This document shows, piece after piece, positions 9,278 to 18,449 of a DNA stretch of 64,000 nt. Positions within the stretch are counted from its first letter, which is position 1. Every line of letters begins with the position of its first letter. The notes below the pieces were generated by a model. It was given only the letters and a program-made list of their open reading frames with translations. It ran no database searches and was not told where the DNA came from. Origin of the DNA: Bog-473 sp963719485. Lineage in GTDB: Bacteria; Actinomycetota; Acidimicrobiia; Acidimicrobiales; RAAP-2. The stretch covers positions 1,488,001 through 1,552,000 of the forward strand of contig OY970387.1 in NCBI GenBank assembly GCA_963719485.1, written 5' to 3'. Made by a program: the position numbers and the translations under genes.

Positions 9278-9733
9278 CTACCGGCAGTTGCGGCAGCGAC
9301 CGAATATCGAGAAGTGGTGAGGGTCGATGGCGAAGCCGAACTGCTTCTCGGCGCGGTCCGCCAGGCTCACGAACAGCTCGTCGGGCGCCTTGAACGCGGT
9401 GCCGCACTGTTCGCAGACGAAGTGGCAATGCGCAGTCGACGCCAGGTGGTACGTGGCCGGGCCGTGTCCGAGATGGGAGTGGACGACCACTCCGAGGCGC
9501 TCCAGTTCCTCCAGGTTCCTGTAGATGGTGGACAGGTGGACGTCCGGGGCTTTGGCCTGGACGATCTCTGCGAGGTCCTCGGCGCTGTGGTGGCCGGGGT
9601 CGGCGAAGATGGCCTCGAGGAGCAGCCGCCGGGAGCTGGTCACACGGCCTCCACTCGCACGCACGAGAGCAAGGACGTCGTCGACCGTGTTGACGTCGTG
9701 CCGAGGTGCATCTGCGCCGAGAGGAACGCCCAT
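9278..9733 (-). CDS. Fur-family metal regulator (Nur-like candidate)
   Basis: Iron/zinc/nickel-responsive repressor of 151 residues, usual Fur length. The winged helix is at about residues 17-95, with STIYRNLEELERLGVV as recognition helix and turn. The dimerisation domain has AHCHFVCEQC (Cys107, Cys110) and a C-terminal CRNC (Cys147, Cys150), the structural zinc site. It diverges from a NiCoT permease and a TTGCAA-N5-TCGCAG site lies between them, so a nickel-responsive (Nur) role is more likely than iron or zinc. That assignment is inference from context. Confidence 0.9.
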   Translation of the reverse strand: MGVPLGADAPRHDVNTVDDVLALVRASGGRVTSSRRLLLEAIFADPGHHSAEDLAEIVQAKAPDVHLSTIYRNLEELERLGVVVHSHLGHGPATYHLASTAHCHFVCEQCGTAFKAPDELFVSLADRAEKQFGFAIDPHHFSIFGRCRNCR

Positions 9734-9763
9734 GACCGCCTCATTCTAAGGCCGGGAACCTTG

Positions 9764-9780
9764 TTGCAAATCATTCGCAG
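9764..9780. promoter_or_regulatory. Nur-box-like operator
   Basis: TTGCAA-ATCAT-TCGCAG in the gap between the Fur-family gene and the NiCoT gene. Compared with the Streptomyces Nur box (TTGCAA-N5-TTGCAA, from memory), the left half is perfect and the right half matches at four of six bases. It lies about 60 bp before the permease start and 30 bp before the regulator start, so it could repress both. Confidence 0.55.
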
Positions 9781-9840
9781 TTGCTTTAACGTGGCGATAG
9801 CGAAGGCGCTGACTCCGGCTCACCCAGGGGGGCAGACGAC

Positions 9841-10971
9841 ATGACGGGCCCAATCAGTCGGATGAGCAACATTCGCAACGGCCTGACGTCTCGGGAGTGG
9901 ACCACGGTGGTGCTGATGGCCGCGACCGTTCTCGGCCTCAACATCGTGGGCTGGGGCATGCTGCTCCTCGCACTCCGCGGCCACTACCACCTCAACAAGA
10001 CCGATTTCTTCGGCTTCGGCACCGGCGTCCTCGCCTACACGCTCGGCATGCGGCATGCCTTCGATGCGGATCACATCGCGGCCATCGACAACACGACCCG
10101 CAAGCTGATCCAGGACGGCGAGCGTCCGCTCAGCGTCGGCTACTTCTTCTCACTCGGCCACTCGACCATCGTGTTCGTTCTCGCCGTCTTCCTGAATTTC
10201 GGCATCCGGGCACTCAACGGCGCGGTGAAGAACAACAACTCTGCGCTGCACCATTGGACGGGCATCATCGGCACCTCCATCTCGGGGACCTTCCTCTATC
10301 TCATCGGTCTGCTCAACCTCATCGTCCTCTTCTCCATCATCAAGGTGAGCCGGGAGATGCGACAAGGCAGGTACGACGATGCCGAGCTCGAACGTCAACT
10401 CAATGCGCGTGGACTCATGAACAGGGTCCTCGGCGGCTATGCCACACGCGTCGATTCGCCCTGGAAGATGTACCCGGTCGGCGCGCTCTTCGGGTTGGGC
10501 TTCGACACCGCCAGCGAGGTTGCCCTCCTGGTCCTCGCCGGTTCAGCCGTCGTGGGCGGGCTCCCGTTCTACGCGGTGATCTCGCTGCCGGTCCTGTTCG
10601 CCGCCGGCATGTGCCTCTTCGACACGATCGACGGATGCTTCATGAACTTCGCCTACGACTGGGCCTTCTCGAAGCCGATCCGGAAGATCTACTACAACCT
10701 CACGATCACGGGCTTGTCGATCTTCATTGCGCTCTTCATCGGAACGATCGAGATCCTCGGCCTGATCGCCCAGGAGACCGGTCGAAGCGGCGGGTTCTGG
10801 GACGTCATTGCGAAGTTCAACATCAACAGGGCCGGATTCATCATCGTCGGCATCTTCGTGGCGACCTGGATCGTGGCTCTCGCCATCTGGCACTTCGGCG
10901 ACATCGAGCGCAAATGGGAGACACAGGCGGCCCAGGCCTACGCAAACGCCGGGTCGAACACCAACGAGTGA
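9841..10971 (+). CDS. NiCoT-family nickel/cobalt permease
   Basis: High-affinity nickel or cobalt uptake permease of the cytoplasmic membrane, 376 residues with about eight helices. The family signature RHAFDADHIAAIDN (HX4DH) is in helix 2. Further signatures are SLGHSTIVF in helix 3 and LGFDTASEVALL in the second half, plus LFDTIDGCFMNFAYDWAF. It starts at ATG 9841 after a G-rich ribosome site. Metal preference cannot be told from sequence alone. The divergent Fur-family regulator suggests nickel. No urease or hydrogenase gene is present in this window to show the use of the metal. Confidence 0.92.
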   Translation: MTGPISRMSNIRNGLTSREWTTVVLMAATVLGLNIVGWGMLLLALRGHYHLNKTDFFGFGTGVLAYTLGMRHAFDADHIAAIDNTTRKLIQDGERPLSVGYFFSLGHSTIVFVLAVFLNFGIRALNGAVKNNNSALHHWTGIIGTSISGTFLYLIGLLNLIVLFSIIKVSREMRQGRYDDAELERQLNARGLMNRVLGGYATRVDSPWKMYPVGALFGLGFDTASEVALLVLAGSAVVGGLPFYAVISLPVLFAAGMCLFDTIDGCFMNFAYDWAFSKPIRKIYYNLTITGLSIFIALFIGTIEILGLIAQETGRSGGFWDVIAKFNINRAGFIIVGIFVATWIVALAIWHFGDIERKWETQAAQAYANAGSNTNE

Positions 10972-10986
10972 CCTGCGGACGCCTCG

Positions 10987-13194
10987 TCAGGAGAGGTGGA
11001 AGGCGACGGGTGCAGCGAGGGCACCAGGGTCGCCGGCGAACGCGGAGGCCTCTACCACCACAGAACGAGCGGCGGGAGTGAAGCCGTCTTCGGTCCAGCG
11101 CTGGAGCGGCCGGGTGGACCCCGCCAGGTCGAGGCGCACCGAGGCTCCCGGTGACAGGGCGACCGTGCCGAAGCCGAGCAGTACCCGGCCCGGGAAGTCG
11201 TCTCCGCCCTCCAGGCGCCCGTAGAGCTGTACCACCTGACGGCCGGCCCGTTCTCCGGTGTTGGTGACGGTGACGGCCGCTCCGAAGGTCTCGCCGACGA
11301 GGTCGTCGACGGAGAGGTCCGAGAGCACGAAATCCGTGTAGGAAAGACCGAACCCGAGCGGGAACGCCGCGACATGACCGTGCCGATCGAGCAGGCGCTG
11401 ACCGAACCATTTGTCGTACGTGATGGCCGTCGCGTGGCGATCGAAGAACGGCAGATGTTCTTCGGCGGTCGGAATCGAGAAGGGCAGCCGCCCCGAGGCG
11501 TCGACGTGACCCAGCAGCACATCGGCCAGGGCGTGGCCACCCTCGGACCCGGAGTACCAGCTGAACAGGACGGCGGGCACCGCAGGGCGCCATTCCTCCG
11601 TGATCACGGCTCCGCCCGTGATGATGGCGACGACCGTGCGGGGATTGGCGGCGGCGACCGCGGTGATGATCTCGGCGTCGATGGGACGCAGGCGCAGGCT
11701 CACCCGGTCCCCGCCGGCACCCTGTCCTCCGAGAACGGATCCGTCGCCGTTGCTCGCGAGTCCCTCCACGAGTTGCTGCGCGGCGGCATCGTCGCCGAGC
11801 GGAGGAAAGGTCGCGAGCAGCCGCGAGTCGGCGAAAGCCTCAGAACCGATGTACTCCCCCTCGTCCTCGGCCGTGTATCCCACGACCACGACGGCGACGT
11901 CAGCCGCCCGCGCCGCTTCGGCGGCCTGGTCGGGATCGTCGGCCGAGACGTGGATGCAGGCGACACCGGGCAGCCCGGCGCGCAGCCCCACGAGCGGCGT
12001 CACGACCTCCGGTGCGCGGACGTCCGAAGACCCGTGGTCCCCGGTGTTGGCGGCGTCCGCCAGCCGCCCGATGACGGCGAGGCTGCCCAATGTCCTGGGC
12101 GAGAAGGGAAGCAGGGCGCTCCCATCGACGGGGTCGTTCTTGAGCAGGACCATCGCTCGGCCGGCGACTTCGCGTGCGAGGGCCCGATGTTCCTCGGAGA
12201 ACACCACGGACAGCGATGGCTCCCTGTGGTCGCGCCGGGCGTAGAAGCGCAGCTGGGTGCCGAGGATGCGGCCGGCGGCGCGGTCGACATGGCCGTCGGT
12301 CACCGAGCCGTTCCGGACCGCCTCGGGCAGATGTTGGGCGCGCTGCTGGGCGAAGGGCTCCTCCACGTCGAGCCCCGCGCGGAGGGACGTGGCCGCGTCG
12401 CGCAGGCCCCAGATGAAGTCCGAGACGGTGACGCCCTCGAATCGCCATCGATCACGCAGCACGCCCTCGAGAAGATGCTCGTTCTGTCCGGCCCATTCGC
12501 CGTTGACGGAGTTGTACGCGGTCATGATCCCGTCAACCCCCTCGTCGACGACCCGCCGGAAGTGGGCCAGGAACACCTCGTGCAACGTGGCGTCGTCGGC
12601 AGTCACGTCCACGAAGAACCGGGCGCTCTCCATGGAGTTGAGGGCGTAGTGCTTGGCCACCGCCATCATGTTCGGCTGGACGCCGCGGACCAGCGCCGCT
12701 CCCATTTCGCCGAGGAGCAACGGATCCTCGCCGTAGGTCTCCTGCACGCGGCCCCACGCAGGATGCCGGGGCAGGTTGATGCACACGCCCCCGAAGAAGT
12801 TCGCGCCCTGGGCGCGCCCTTCGAGGCCGATTGCCGTGCCGACCCGCCGCTCCAGCTCTCGATCCCACGTCGCACCCCGCGCCATGGGCACGGGAAAGGC
12901 GGTGGAGTGCCCCATGACCACACCCCGAGGGCCATCAGAGAAGAGCAATCCAGGGATGCCCAGCCTCTCGACGCAGCCCATCGGGATGGGGCTCCGGTTG
13001 TAGCCGTTGCGGTTCAAGTCGGCGATCCCCTCCCAGAAGGGGATGTCGCCGTCGAGCAGCCCGAGTCTCTCCACCGGCGTCACGTGACCGAGGAGCTCGT
13101 CGACGAGCTCGTCGAGGGGCTCACCCGTCCGGAGGCGTTCCACCAGGGTGGCGAAGAGGCTCGAGCTGCTCGACGGCGAGGCATCGGTGGGCAT
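10987..13194 (-). CDS. GH3-family beta-glucosidase
   Basis: Glycoside hydrolase of 735 residues with the N-terminal TIM barrel, alpha/beta sandwich and C-terminal fibronectin-III-like domain of large GH3 enzymes. The nucleophile is Asp259 in VTVSDFIWGL, and KHYALNS at about 181-187 is the other hallmark. The C-terminal part has PLGFGLSYTDF and VTNTGERAGRQVVQLY. There is no signal peptide, so it probably acts on imported oligosaccharides in the cytoplasm. It converges with the nickel permease, 16 bp apart. Confidence 0.93.
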   Translation of the reverse strand: MPTDASPSSSSSLFATLVERLRTGEPLDELVDELLGHVTPVERLGLLDGDIPFWEGIADLNRNGYNRSPIPMGCVERLGIPGLLFSDGPRGVVMGHSTAFPVPMARGATWDRELERRVGTAIGLEGRAQGANFFGGVCINLPRHPAWGRVQETYGEDPLLLGEMGAALVRGVQPNMMAVAKHYALNSMESARFFVDVTADDATLHEVFLAHFRRVVDEGVDGIMTAYNSVNGEWAGQNEHLLEGVLRDRWRFEGVTVSDFIWGLRDAATSLRAGLDVEEPFAQQRAQHLPEAVRNGSVTDGHVDRAAGRILGTQLRFYARRDHREPSLSVVFSEEHRALAREVAGRAMVLLKNDPVDGSALLPFSPRTLGSLAVIGRLADAANTGDHGSSDVRAPEVVTPLVGLRAGLPGVACIHVSADDPDQAAEAARAADVAVVVVGYTAEDEGEYIGSEAFADSRLLATFPPLGDDAAAQQLVEGLASNGDGSVLGGQGAGGDRVSLRLRPIDAEIITAVAAANPRTVVAIITGGAVITEEWRPAVPAVLFSWYSGSEGGHALADVLLGHVDASGRLPFSIPTAEEHLPFFDRHATAITYDKWFGQRLLDRHGHVAAFPLGFGLSYTDFVLSDLSVDDLVGETFGAAVTVTNTGERAGRQVVQLYGRLEGGDDFPGRVLLGFGTVALSPGASVRLDLAGSTRPLQRWTEDGFTPAARSVVVEASAFAGDPGALAAPVAFHLS

Positions 13195-13293
13195 CGGCCC
13201 AACGATAGGGAACGGGGGTAGGCCCCTGCGAAGAGAGGGAACTGCTCGACCGCGGTCGGCGGAACCGGCGCCGGCGCACCATCATGGGCGACC

Positions 13294-14493
13294 ATGACTC
13301 GCCAGCGGGAGAGGAGAGGTGGCCGCAGCTTCTCCGGAGCATTCGCCATCATCGTCGCCCTGGTCGCGTTGAGTGGTGCTCTGGCCTCCTGTGGGTCTCC
13401 GGCCCGCTCGGCCGCGCCAAAGGCGACAAGCCACGCGAGGCCGACAACGACCACGACGACGACCACGACCACGTTGTTCCCCGACCCAGGTACCGGCACG
13501 GGCTACCTGGCTCCCGGGTCTGACCCGAGCGTGCTCCCCGGCCCTGTCCTGTTCGCGGACGAGGGCAACAACCGCCTGATCGTGGTCGACCCCCAGGGCC
13601 GGACGCTCTGGACCTTCCCGCAGCCGGGCGATCTCCCTCCCGGCGTCACGTTGCAGAGCCCGGACGATGCGTTCTTCACACCGGACGGGAAGGAGATCAT
13701 CGTGACCGAGGAGGAATACTCGGTGGTGACCGTGATCGACGTGGCGTCGCGGAAGATCCTGTGGCGCTACGGCACACCGGGCGTGCCGGGTGACGGCCCG
13801 AACCAGCTCTCCAACCCGGACGACGCGCTGGTCCTCCCCGACGGTGACGTCCTCATGGCCGACATCAAGAACTGCCGTGTCCTGTTGTTCGCCCCGCGCA
13901 CACTGGTGCCGTCGCATATCTACGGCACGACCTCCCAGAACTGCCGGCACGCGCCGCCGGCTCAATTCGGGAGCCCCAACGGAGCGTTTCCCATGGCCAA
14001 CGGCCACTACCTCGTCACCGAGATCAACGGGGACTGGGTCGACGAGATGGACCTGTCCGGGAAGATCTATGCCTCGTGGCACCCTCCCGGCGTCGCCTAC
14101 CCGTCCGACAGCAATGAGGTCAGCCCCGGGACCTACCTCACCGTGGACTACTCAGAACCGGGACAGATCGAGACCTTCGACGGGCTCGGTCGGCTCCTCT
14201 GGCGTTACCGGCCCACCGGGGACGCCGCGCTCAACCATCCGTCGCTGGCGCTGCCCCTCCCCAACGGCGACATCATTGCGACGGACGACCACAATGACCG
14301 GGCCATCGTCGTCGATCCGAAGACCGGTGCCATCGTCTGGCAGTACGGAGTCCGGGGTCAACCAGGCGACGCGCCGGGGCTGCTGAACGCCGTCGACGGG
14401 CTCGACCTGGTGCCGCCGTATTCGGACCTCGTCGTCCACGCCGCGACCATGGGTCTCCCACCGGCTCCGCAGCCTCCGGGAACCACACCGTGA
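13294..14493 (+). CDS. Secreted beta-propeller lipoprotein (PQQ/NHL-like)
   Basis: 399 residues. A positively charged start and a hydrophobic stretch end in the lipobox LASC (Cys at about 32), so it should be a surface lipoprotein. A run of ten threonines forms a linker. The rest contains repeated blades of the type LFADEGNNRLIVVDPQGRT, VVTVIDVASRKILWRYG and IVVDPKTGAIVWQYGVRG, typical of PQQ-like or NHL propellers without visible catalytic residues. A ligand-binding or scaffold role on the cell surface is plausible. It diverges from the GH3 glucosidase. Confidence 0.8.
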   Translation: MTRQRERRGGRSFSGAFAIIVALVALSGALASCGSPARSAAPKATSHARPTTTTTTTTTTLFPDPGTGTGYLAPGSDPSVLPGPVLFADEGNNRLIVVDPQGRTLWTFPQPGDLPPGVTLQSPDDAFFTPDGKEIIVTEEEYSVVTVIDVASRKILWRYGTPGVPGDGPNQLSNPDDALVLPDGDVLMADIKNCRVLLFAPRTLVPSHIYGTTSQNCRHAPPAQFGSPNGAFPMANGHYLVTEINGDWVDEMDLSGKIYASWHPPGVAYPSDSNEVSPGTYLTVDYSEPGQIETFDGLGRLLWRYRPTGDAALNHPSLALPLPNGDIIATDDHNDRAIVVDPKTGAIVWQYGVRGQPGDAPGLLNAVDGLDLVPPYSDLVVHAATMGLPPAPQPPGTTP

Positions 14494-14512
14494 GGTTTCC
14501 CCACCGCGACCC

Positions 14513-14908
14513 CTACCCGGGCGGAGAGAAGAACTCCAGCGCGATGTTGTCAGGATCGCGGAACGAGAGCCCTGATCCATAGGGGGCATCGACGATCCCG
14601 CCGTTGTCGATGCCGAGCTCGTTGAGCTTGGACTCCCACTGCGCGAGCTCTGCCCGGTTGGCACAAGCGAACGCCAAGTGGTCAAGACCCAGCCGACGCT
14701 CGTCGAACGGATCAGATCCGTGCAGATCGGGGAACTGGTGGATCCCCACCAGGGTCTGGCCGCCGAGGAGCCAGACGACATGGTGGAACGGACCGGTGTC
14801 CTCGTCTATGACGGGGGGCGAGCCGAAGAGGTTCTGGTACCAGGGTCGACTCCGACCAAGGTCGGTGACGGTCAGCGCCACGTGGGTCACTCCCGGGAAT
14901 TCTGCCAC
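14513..14908 (-). CDS. VOC-superfamily (glyoxalase-like) protein
   Basis: 131-residue metal-dependent vicinal-oxygen-chelate protein. The paired beta-alpha-beta-beta-beta modules begin at VTHVALTVTDLGRSRPWY and LGLDHLAFACANRAEL, and end with FRDPDNIALEFFSPPG, which carries the usual C-terminal Glu ligand. GTG 14908 is chosen because AAGGAGG lies seven bases upstream. Substrate unknown. Members include glyoxalases, dioxygenases and resistance proteins. Confidence 0.88.
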   Translation of the reverse strand: MAEFPGVTHVALTVTDLGRSRPWYQNLFGSPPVIDEDTGPFHHVVWLLGGQTLVGIHQFPDLHGSDPFDERRLGLDHLAFACANRAELAQWESKLNELGIDNGGIVDAPYGSGLSFRDPDNIALEFFSPPG

Positions 14909-15169
14909 GACAACCTCCTTGGAACGGGTGCGTTGTCGCTCACAATAGCCCTGCGGTTCGCGGAATTCTCTTGGGTCGTTCGGCGGGTCGAGCCGTGCGC
15001 ATGCTCGTTCCCGGCAGCTTGGTTCGTCTCAGGGTGGTCCCAGGAATGACGACGCGGAGGATGCCCCCGTGAGGTTGATTCACACACGCCTGCAGCTCTA
15101 CGGAGAGGTGCTGCAATCGGGCGATTCGGCACTGCGGTGGGAAGTGAGGCGTCGCCGAATCGGCGACGG

Positions 15170-16540
15170 TCAGACCTTCTCGGCGACCGGATCCACTCCG
15201 CGAGCAAGCGAGATGAGGTCAACGGCAGAGATATCTCGAGCTTGGCGACGCTCGGCAGCGCTCAGGTTTCCCTCCGGGACCAGAAGCCGCAGACCCCTCG
15301 GATGAATCTGGAACGTGAGGGGGGTATCGAGCTCGAGAGCCTCGCCATCGACGCCCGCGAAGGCCTTGCCGCTTCGCGACCGCACCTCGAAGCTCTCCGT
15401 GGTGAATTCGTGCCAATGCCGGCTTCGACGCCGCTGTCCGAGTGCTGAGAGAGTGACCACTGCCGCCGCCTCTCTTCCCGAAGCCGCGGTGATTGCGACG
15501 ACGCCGAGTTTCCCCGTATCGAGGCGTCGACGCTGTGACGCGTCCAACGTCGCCCCGAGCACGTAGGGGTTGTTCGAGACCTGGATCAGGAACGACCCAT
15601 TCACCTCCGTTCCGTCCGGCTCGGTGAACTGGAGGTCGAACGGCTCTTGTGTACGCCCGAGCATCTCGGGGAGCAGTGCCTTGGTGGTCTCGGGCTTCGC
15701 CTCCCGATAGCCCGGCTGTTGCACGATCGTGGCATAGACCCCGAGCGAGACGTTGTTGACGAACAGGCGATCTCCGACCGTCGCGTAGTCGATGCGGCGC
15801 TCGATGCCATCGCGGAATGCGTCGAGGCTCTTGCGGGGGTCCTCCCGGTCGATCCCCAGGTCGAGGGCGAAGTGGTTGCGCGTGCCTGCCGAGACGCAGA
15901 CGAAGGGGAGGCCGTGCTCGATGGCGATGGACGCAACCAAAGCCTGCGAGCCGTCGCCGCCTGCCATCGCCAAACAGTCCGCCCCGCGTGCGACGGCGTC
16001 CCGTGCGAGCTGTTCGAGATCGAGCCCGTGGTCGAGCATGACAACCTCAACGCCGAGGCTCTCGGCGAGCCCCACGAGCCCGAACTTCTCCACCTTGCCG
16101 CCTCCGGACCAGGGATTGCAGATGAGGATCGGGCGCAGCGGACGTGCGACCGTCAGTGGTTGACGGGCGTCATGTTCGTGAAGGTCGCGGGCGATCGCCG
16201 CTCGACCGAAGCCCACTGTGGCCACCATGAGTACGGCCACGATGACGAGAGCGAGTACTGGGCGGTCGCCATGAGGATCCGCCCGGATCACTGCGACGAC
16301 GATCAGAGCTCCGCCGACGATGACGCCCGCGATTCCAAAGACCTTGCGGGGCGCCCGCTCAGTGATGACCCACCAGGCTCCCCAGACCATCAGGGCCACA
16401 CCGATCAATCCGACCACCAGGAAGCCGAGATTTCGGACCAAGAAGACGATGACCGCCACTGTGAGCAGAGCGGCACATCCGAGCGATGCCAACGCAAGGG
16501 ATCGCTCGCGCCAGCCGATCGTGTGAGCACTCGTCTCCAC
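15170..16540 (-). CDS. Membrane diacylglycerol-kinase-like lipid kinase
   Basis: 456 residues. About four membrane helices occupy residues 15-115, followed by a DAGK/YegS-type catalytic domain. The ATP-binding signature GGDGS is at residues 194-198 within LAMAGGDGSQALVAS, with ICNPWSGGGKVEKF at the domain start and FAGVDGEALELDTP near the end. It probably phosphorylates a membrane lipid such as diacylglycerol. It starts (GTG) 7 bp after the stop of the PPK2 gene, so the two are likely one transcript. The membrane N-terminus makes it larger than the usual 300-residue soluble members. Confidence 0.83.
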   Translation of the reverse strand: METSAHTIGWRERSLALASLGCAALLTVAVIVFLVRNLGFLVVGLIGVALMVWGAWWVITERAPRKVFGIAGVIVGGALIVVAVIRADPHGDRPVLALVIVAVLMVATVGFGRAAIARDLHEHDARQPLTVARPLRPILICNPWSGGGKVEKFGLVGLAESLGVEVVMLDHGLDLEQLARDAVARGADCLAMAGGDGSQALVASIAIEHGLPFVCVSAGTRNHFALDLGIDREDPRKSLDAFRDGIERRIDYATVGDRLFVNNVSLGVYATIVQQPGYREAKPETTKALLPEMLGRTQEPFDLQFTEPDGTEVNGSFLIQVSNNPYVLGATLDASQRRRLDTGKLGVVAITAASGREAAAVVTLSALGQRRRSRHWHEFTTESFEVRSRSGKAFAGVDGEALELDTPLTFQIHPRGLRLLVPEGNLSAAERRQARDISAVDLISLARGVDPVAEKV

Positions 16541-16547
16541 GTTCCCC

Positions 16548-17431
16548 TCAGAACCTCTCCGGGACGAGCCGGTACTGGTACGAGGGCTCCTGGTAGTCGT
16601 CCGATCCTTGACGCTCCGGTAGTTCGACCAGCGTGTGTTTCCGCGTTTCGTAAGGGATCTGACTCAACAGGTGGCTGATGATGTTGAGCCGACCGCGCTT
16701 CTTGTCGTCGGTGTGGGCGACGTACCACGGGGCCCACGCAGTGTCGGTGGCGGCGAACATGGCGTCTCGGGCTCGCGAGTAGTCGTACCAGCGACTGTAG
16801 GACATCAAGTCCATGCGGGAGAGCTTCCACGTCTTGCGTGGATCGTGGATACGGCTCTCGAGACGGCGGGTCTGTTCGTCGGCACTGACTTCGAGCCAGT
16901 ACTTGAGCAACAGGATCCCCGAATAGACCATCGCCTTCTCAACTTCCGGGGTGAGCTCGAGGAATCTCTGGGTCTCCTCGGGCTTGCTGAAGCCCATAAC
17001 CGGCTCGACGCCCGCGGGTTGTACCAGCTGCGATCGAAGATCACCACCTCACCCGCCGCAGGGAAGTGATTCATGTAGCGCTGGATGTACATCTGCGACT
17101 TCTCACGCTCTGTCGGTGCGGGCAGTGCGACGACACGGAAGACGCGTGGACTCACTCGTTCAGTGATTCGTTTGATCGTGCCACCCTTTCCAGCTGTGTC
17201 GCGACCCTCGAAGACGAGGCATATTTTGGCTCCGGTGAGCTTGACCCACTCCTGCACCGCCACCAGCTCTCCGTGGAGGAGCCTCATCTCCTTCTTGTAC
17301 GCCTTGCGCTTCATCTTGGGCGCCTGGCCACGATCAGAGGCCGGTCGAGCAGTGACGAGAGGCGGGGTCCGCGGAAGGTCGTGCTCCCTGTGTTTCGGGT
17401 GATCCTTGTGTTCGGACTCCTTCTTGGCCAT
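16548..17431 (-). pseudogene. ppk2: Polyphosphate kinase 2, frameshifted
   Basis: PPK2 transfers phosphate between polyphosphate and nucleotides. Residues 1-45 are charged and poorly conserved. The P-loop is GRDTAGKGGTIKRI (Lys82) and Walker B is VIFDRSWYN. The frame then breaks; the next frame continues with GVEPVMGFSKPEE, then WKLSRMDLMSYSRWYDYSRA, to the C-terminus. One missing base in the C run at about 17011-17013 restores a normal protein of roughly 293 residues. Both halves are fully conserved, so a sequencing error is more likely than decay. ATG 17431 has GGAGG upstream. It leads the lipid-kinase gene. Confidence 0.88.
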
Positions 17432-17605
17432 CGCTCAATACCTCCGAAGGCACCTGATCGGTGCCGACTACTCGTTTGGGTTCTCGAGGGCCTACCTTGT
17501 TGCCTCCCGACCAGGTTGCAGCCATTCCGTAGACCGGGGGCGCCAACAAAGATATACGTGAGCGGGCAACCCGGGTAGAAGAGCACCGCACCCGGTTGCC
17601 GCCGG

Positions 17606-18220
17606 TCAGCCGTGCAACATCTCGATCCGACGAGCAAGGTTGACGGCGTGGTCACCGAGCCGCTCGTAAAAGCGGGCGACCAGCGTGACTTGCGCACCCA
17701 CGGCGGCGGGCATCGTCCCAGACGCTATTTCGCCGGTCAGCCGCTCATGGAGGATGTCGAGCTCCTCGTCGTCCTCGGTGAGCACACTGGCTCGTGCGGC
17801 CCGGTCGGCGTATGCATCCGCGGCGTCTCGCCACATTTCAAGGGCCACCTCGGACATTCGCTGGACGATGCCCCGACTGAGCGGGCTCATCTCTGCGCCG
17901 ATGTTCGTGACCGCCCGTTGGGCGATGTGTTCGGCCAGGTCACCGCTTCTCTCGAGTTCGGGCAGGATCAAGAGAACCCCGACGAGGTGCCGCAGTGTCG
18001 CTCCGGGTGTGTCCTCGTCGTCGAGCTGGGGCCAGACCAAGAGCTCGACCTCGGCGGTCAGATCATCGACCGACTGGTCGCCGTCGACCACCGCCAACCC
18101 AAGAGCGGCGTCGTTGCCCAGCAAGGCTGCGGTGGCACCAGCCAGGGCCTCCGAGACCAAGGCAAACAGCTGGGTGACCTTCCCTTCGATGGCCTGTATC
18201 TCTGATGGTCCCGCGTCCAT
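17606..18220 (-). CDS. PhoU-like phosphate-signalling protein
   Basis: 204 residues of alpha-helical PhoU-type sequence with two repeats. Recognisable segments are LPELERSGDLAEHIAQRA and, in the second repeat, FYERLGDHAVNLARRIE, each with the E/DxxD-type metal-binding core. PhoU proteins modulate the PstSCAB transporter and a histidine kinase. No pst genes are in the window, but a SenX3/RegX3-like pair lies at 62-64 kb and a polyphosphate kinase is next to it, so a phosphate-homeostasis role is likely. Confidence 0.87.
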   Translation of the reverse strand: MDAGPSEIQAIEGKVTQLFALVSEALAGATAALLGNDAALGLAVVDGDQSVDDLTAEVELLVWPQLDDEDTPGATLRHLVGVLLILPELERSGDLAEHIAQRAVTNIGAEMSPLSRGIVQRMSEVALEMWRDAADAYADRAARASVLTEDDEELDILHERLTGEIASGTMPAAVGAQVTLVARFYERLGDHAVNLARRIEMLHG

Positions 18221-18332
18221 GCCGGCCGAGGTTAGCTGGGGTGATTACCGGGAATTCGCGAGATGTTCGCGTACCGTTCACCTCGCTGATACGGCTGTTC
18301 TGGCAACGGCGGCTCCTTGACCTGGCGCACTG

Positions 18333-18379
18333 GGGCACGCTAAGGGCACGAAACTTGGGTGATTCAAGTATTGCCCGAC
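18333..18379. repeat. GGGCACG repeat scar, copy 1
   Basis: GGGCACGC, two bases, then AGGGCACGAAACTTG and a partly conserved tail ending AAGTATTGC. Related copies occur at 28671 and 35275. Copies 2 and 3 adjoin fragments of the tRNA-Phe 3' end; this one does not. It lies in the 230-bp gap between the PhoU-like and cyclase genes. It is probably a relic of an integrated element. Confidence 0.5.
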
Positions 18380-18449
18380 GTCCCCGCCACGTTCCGACGA
18401 TCGAAGAATATGGAACAAGCCCAACGGTTTCGTCACTTGCGACGTCAAG

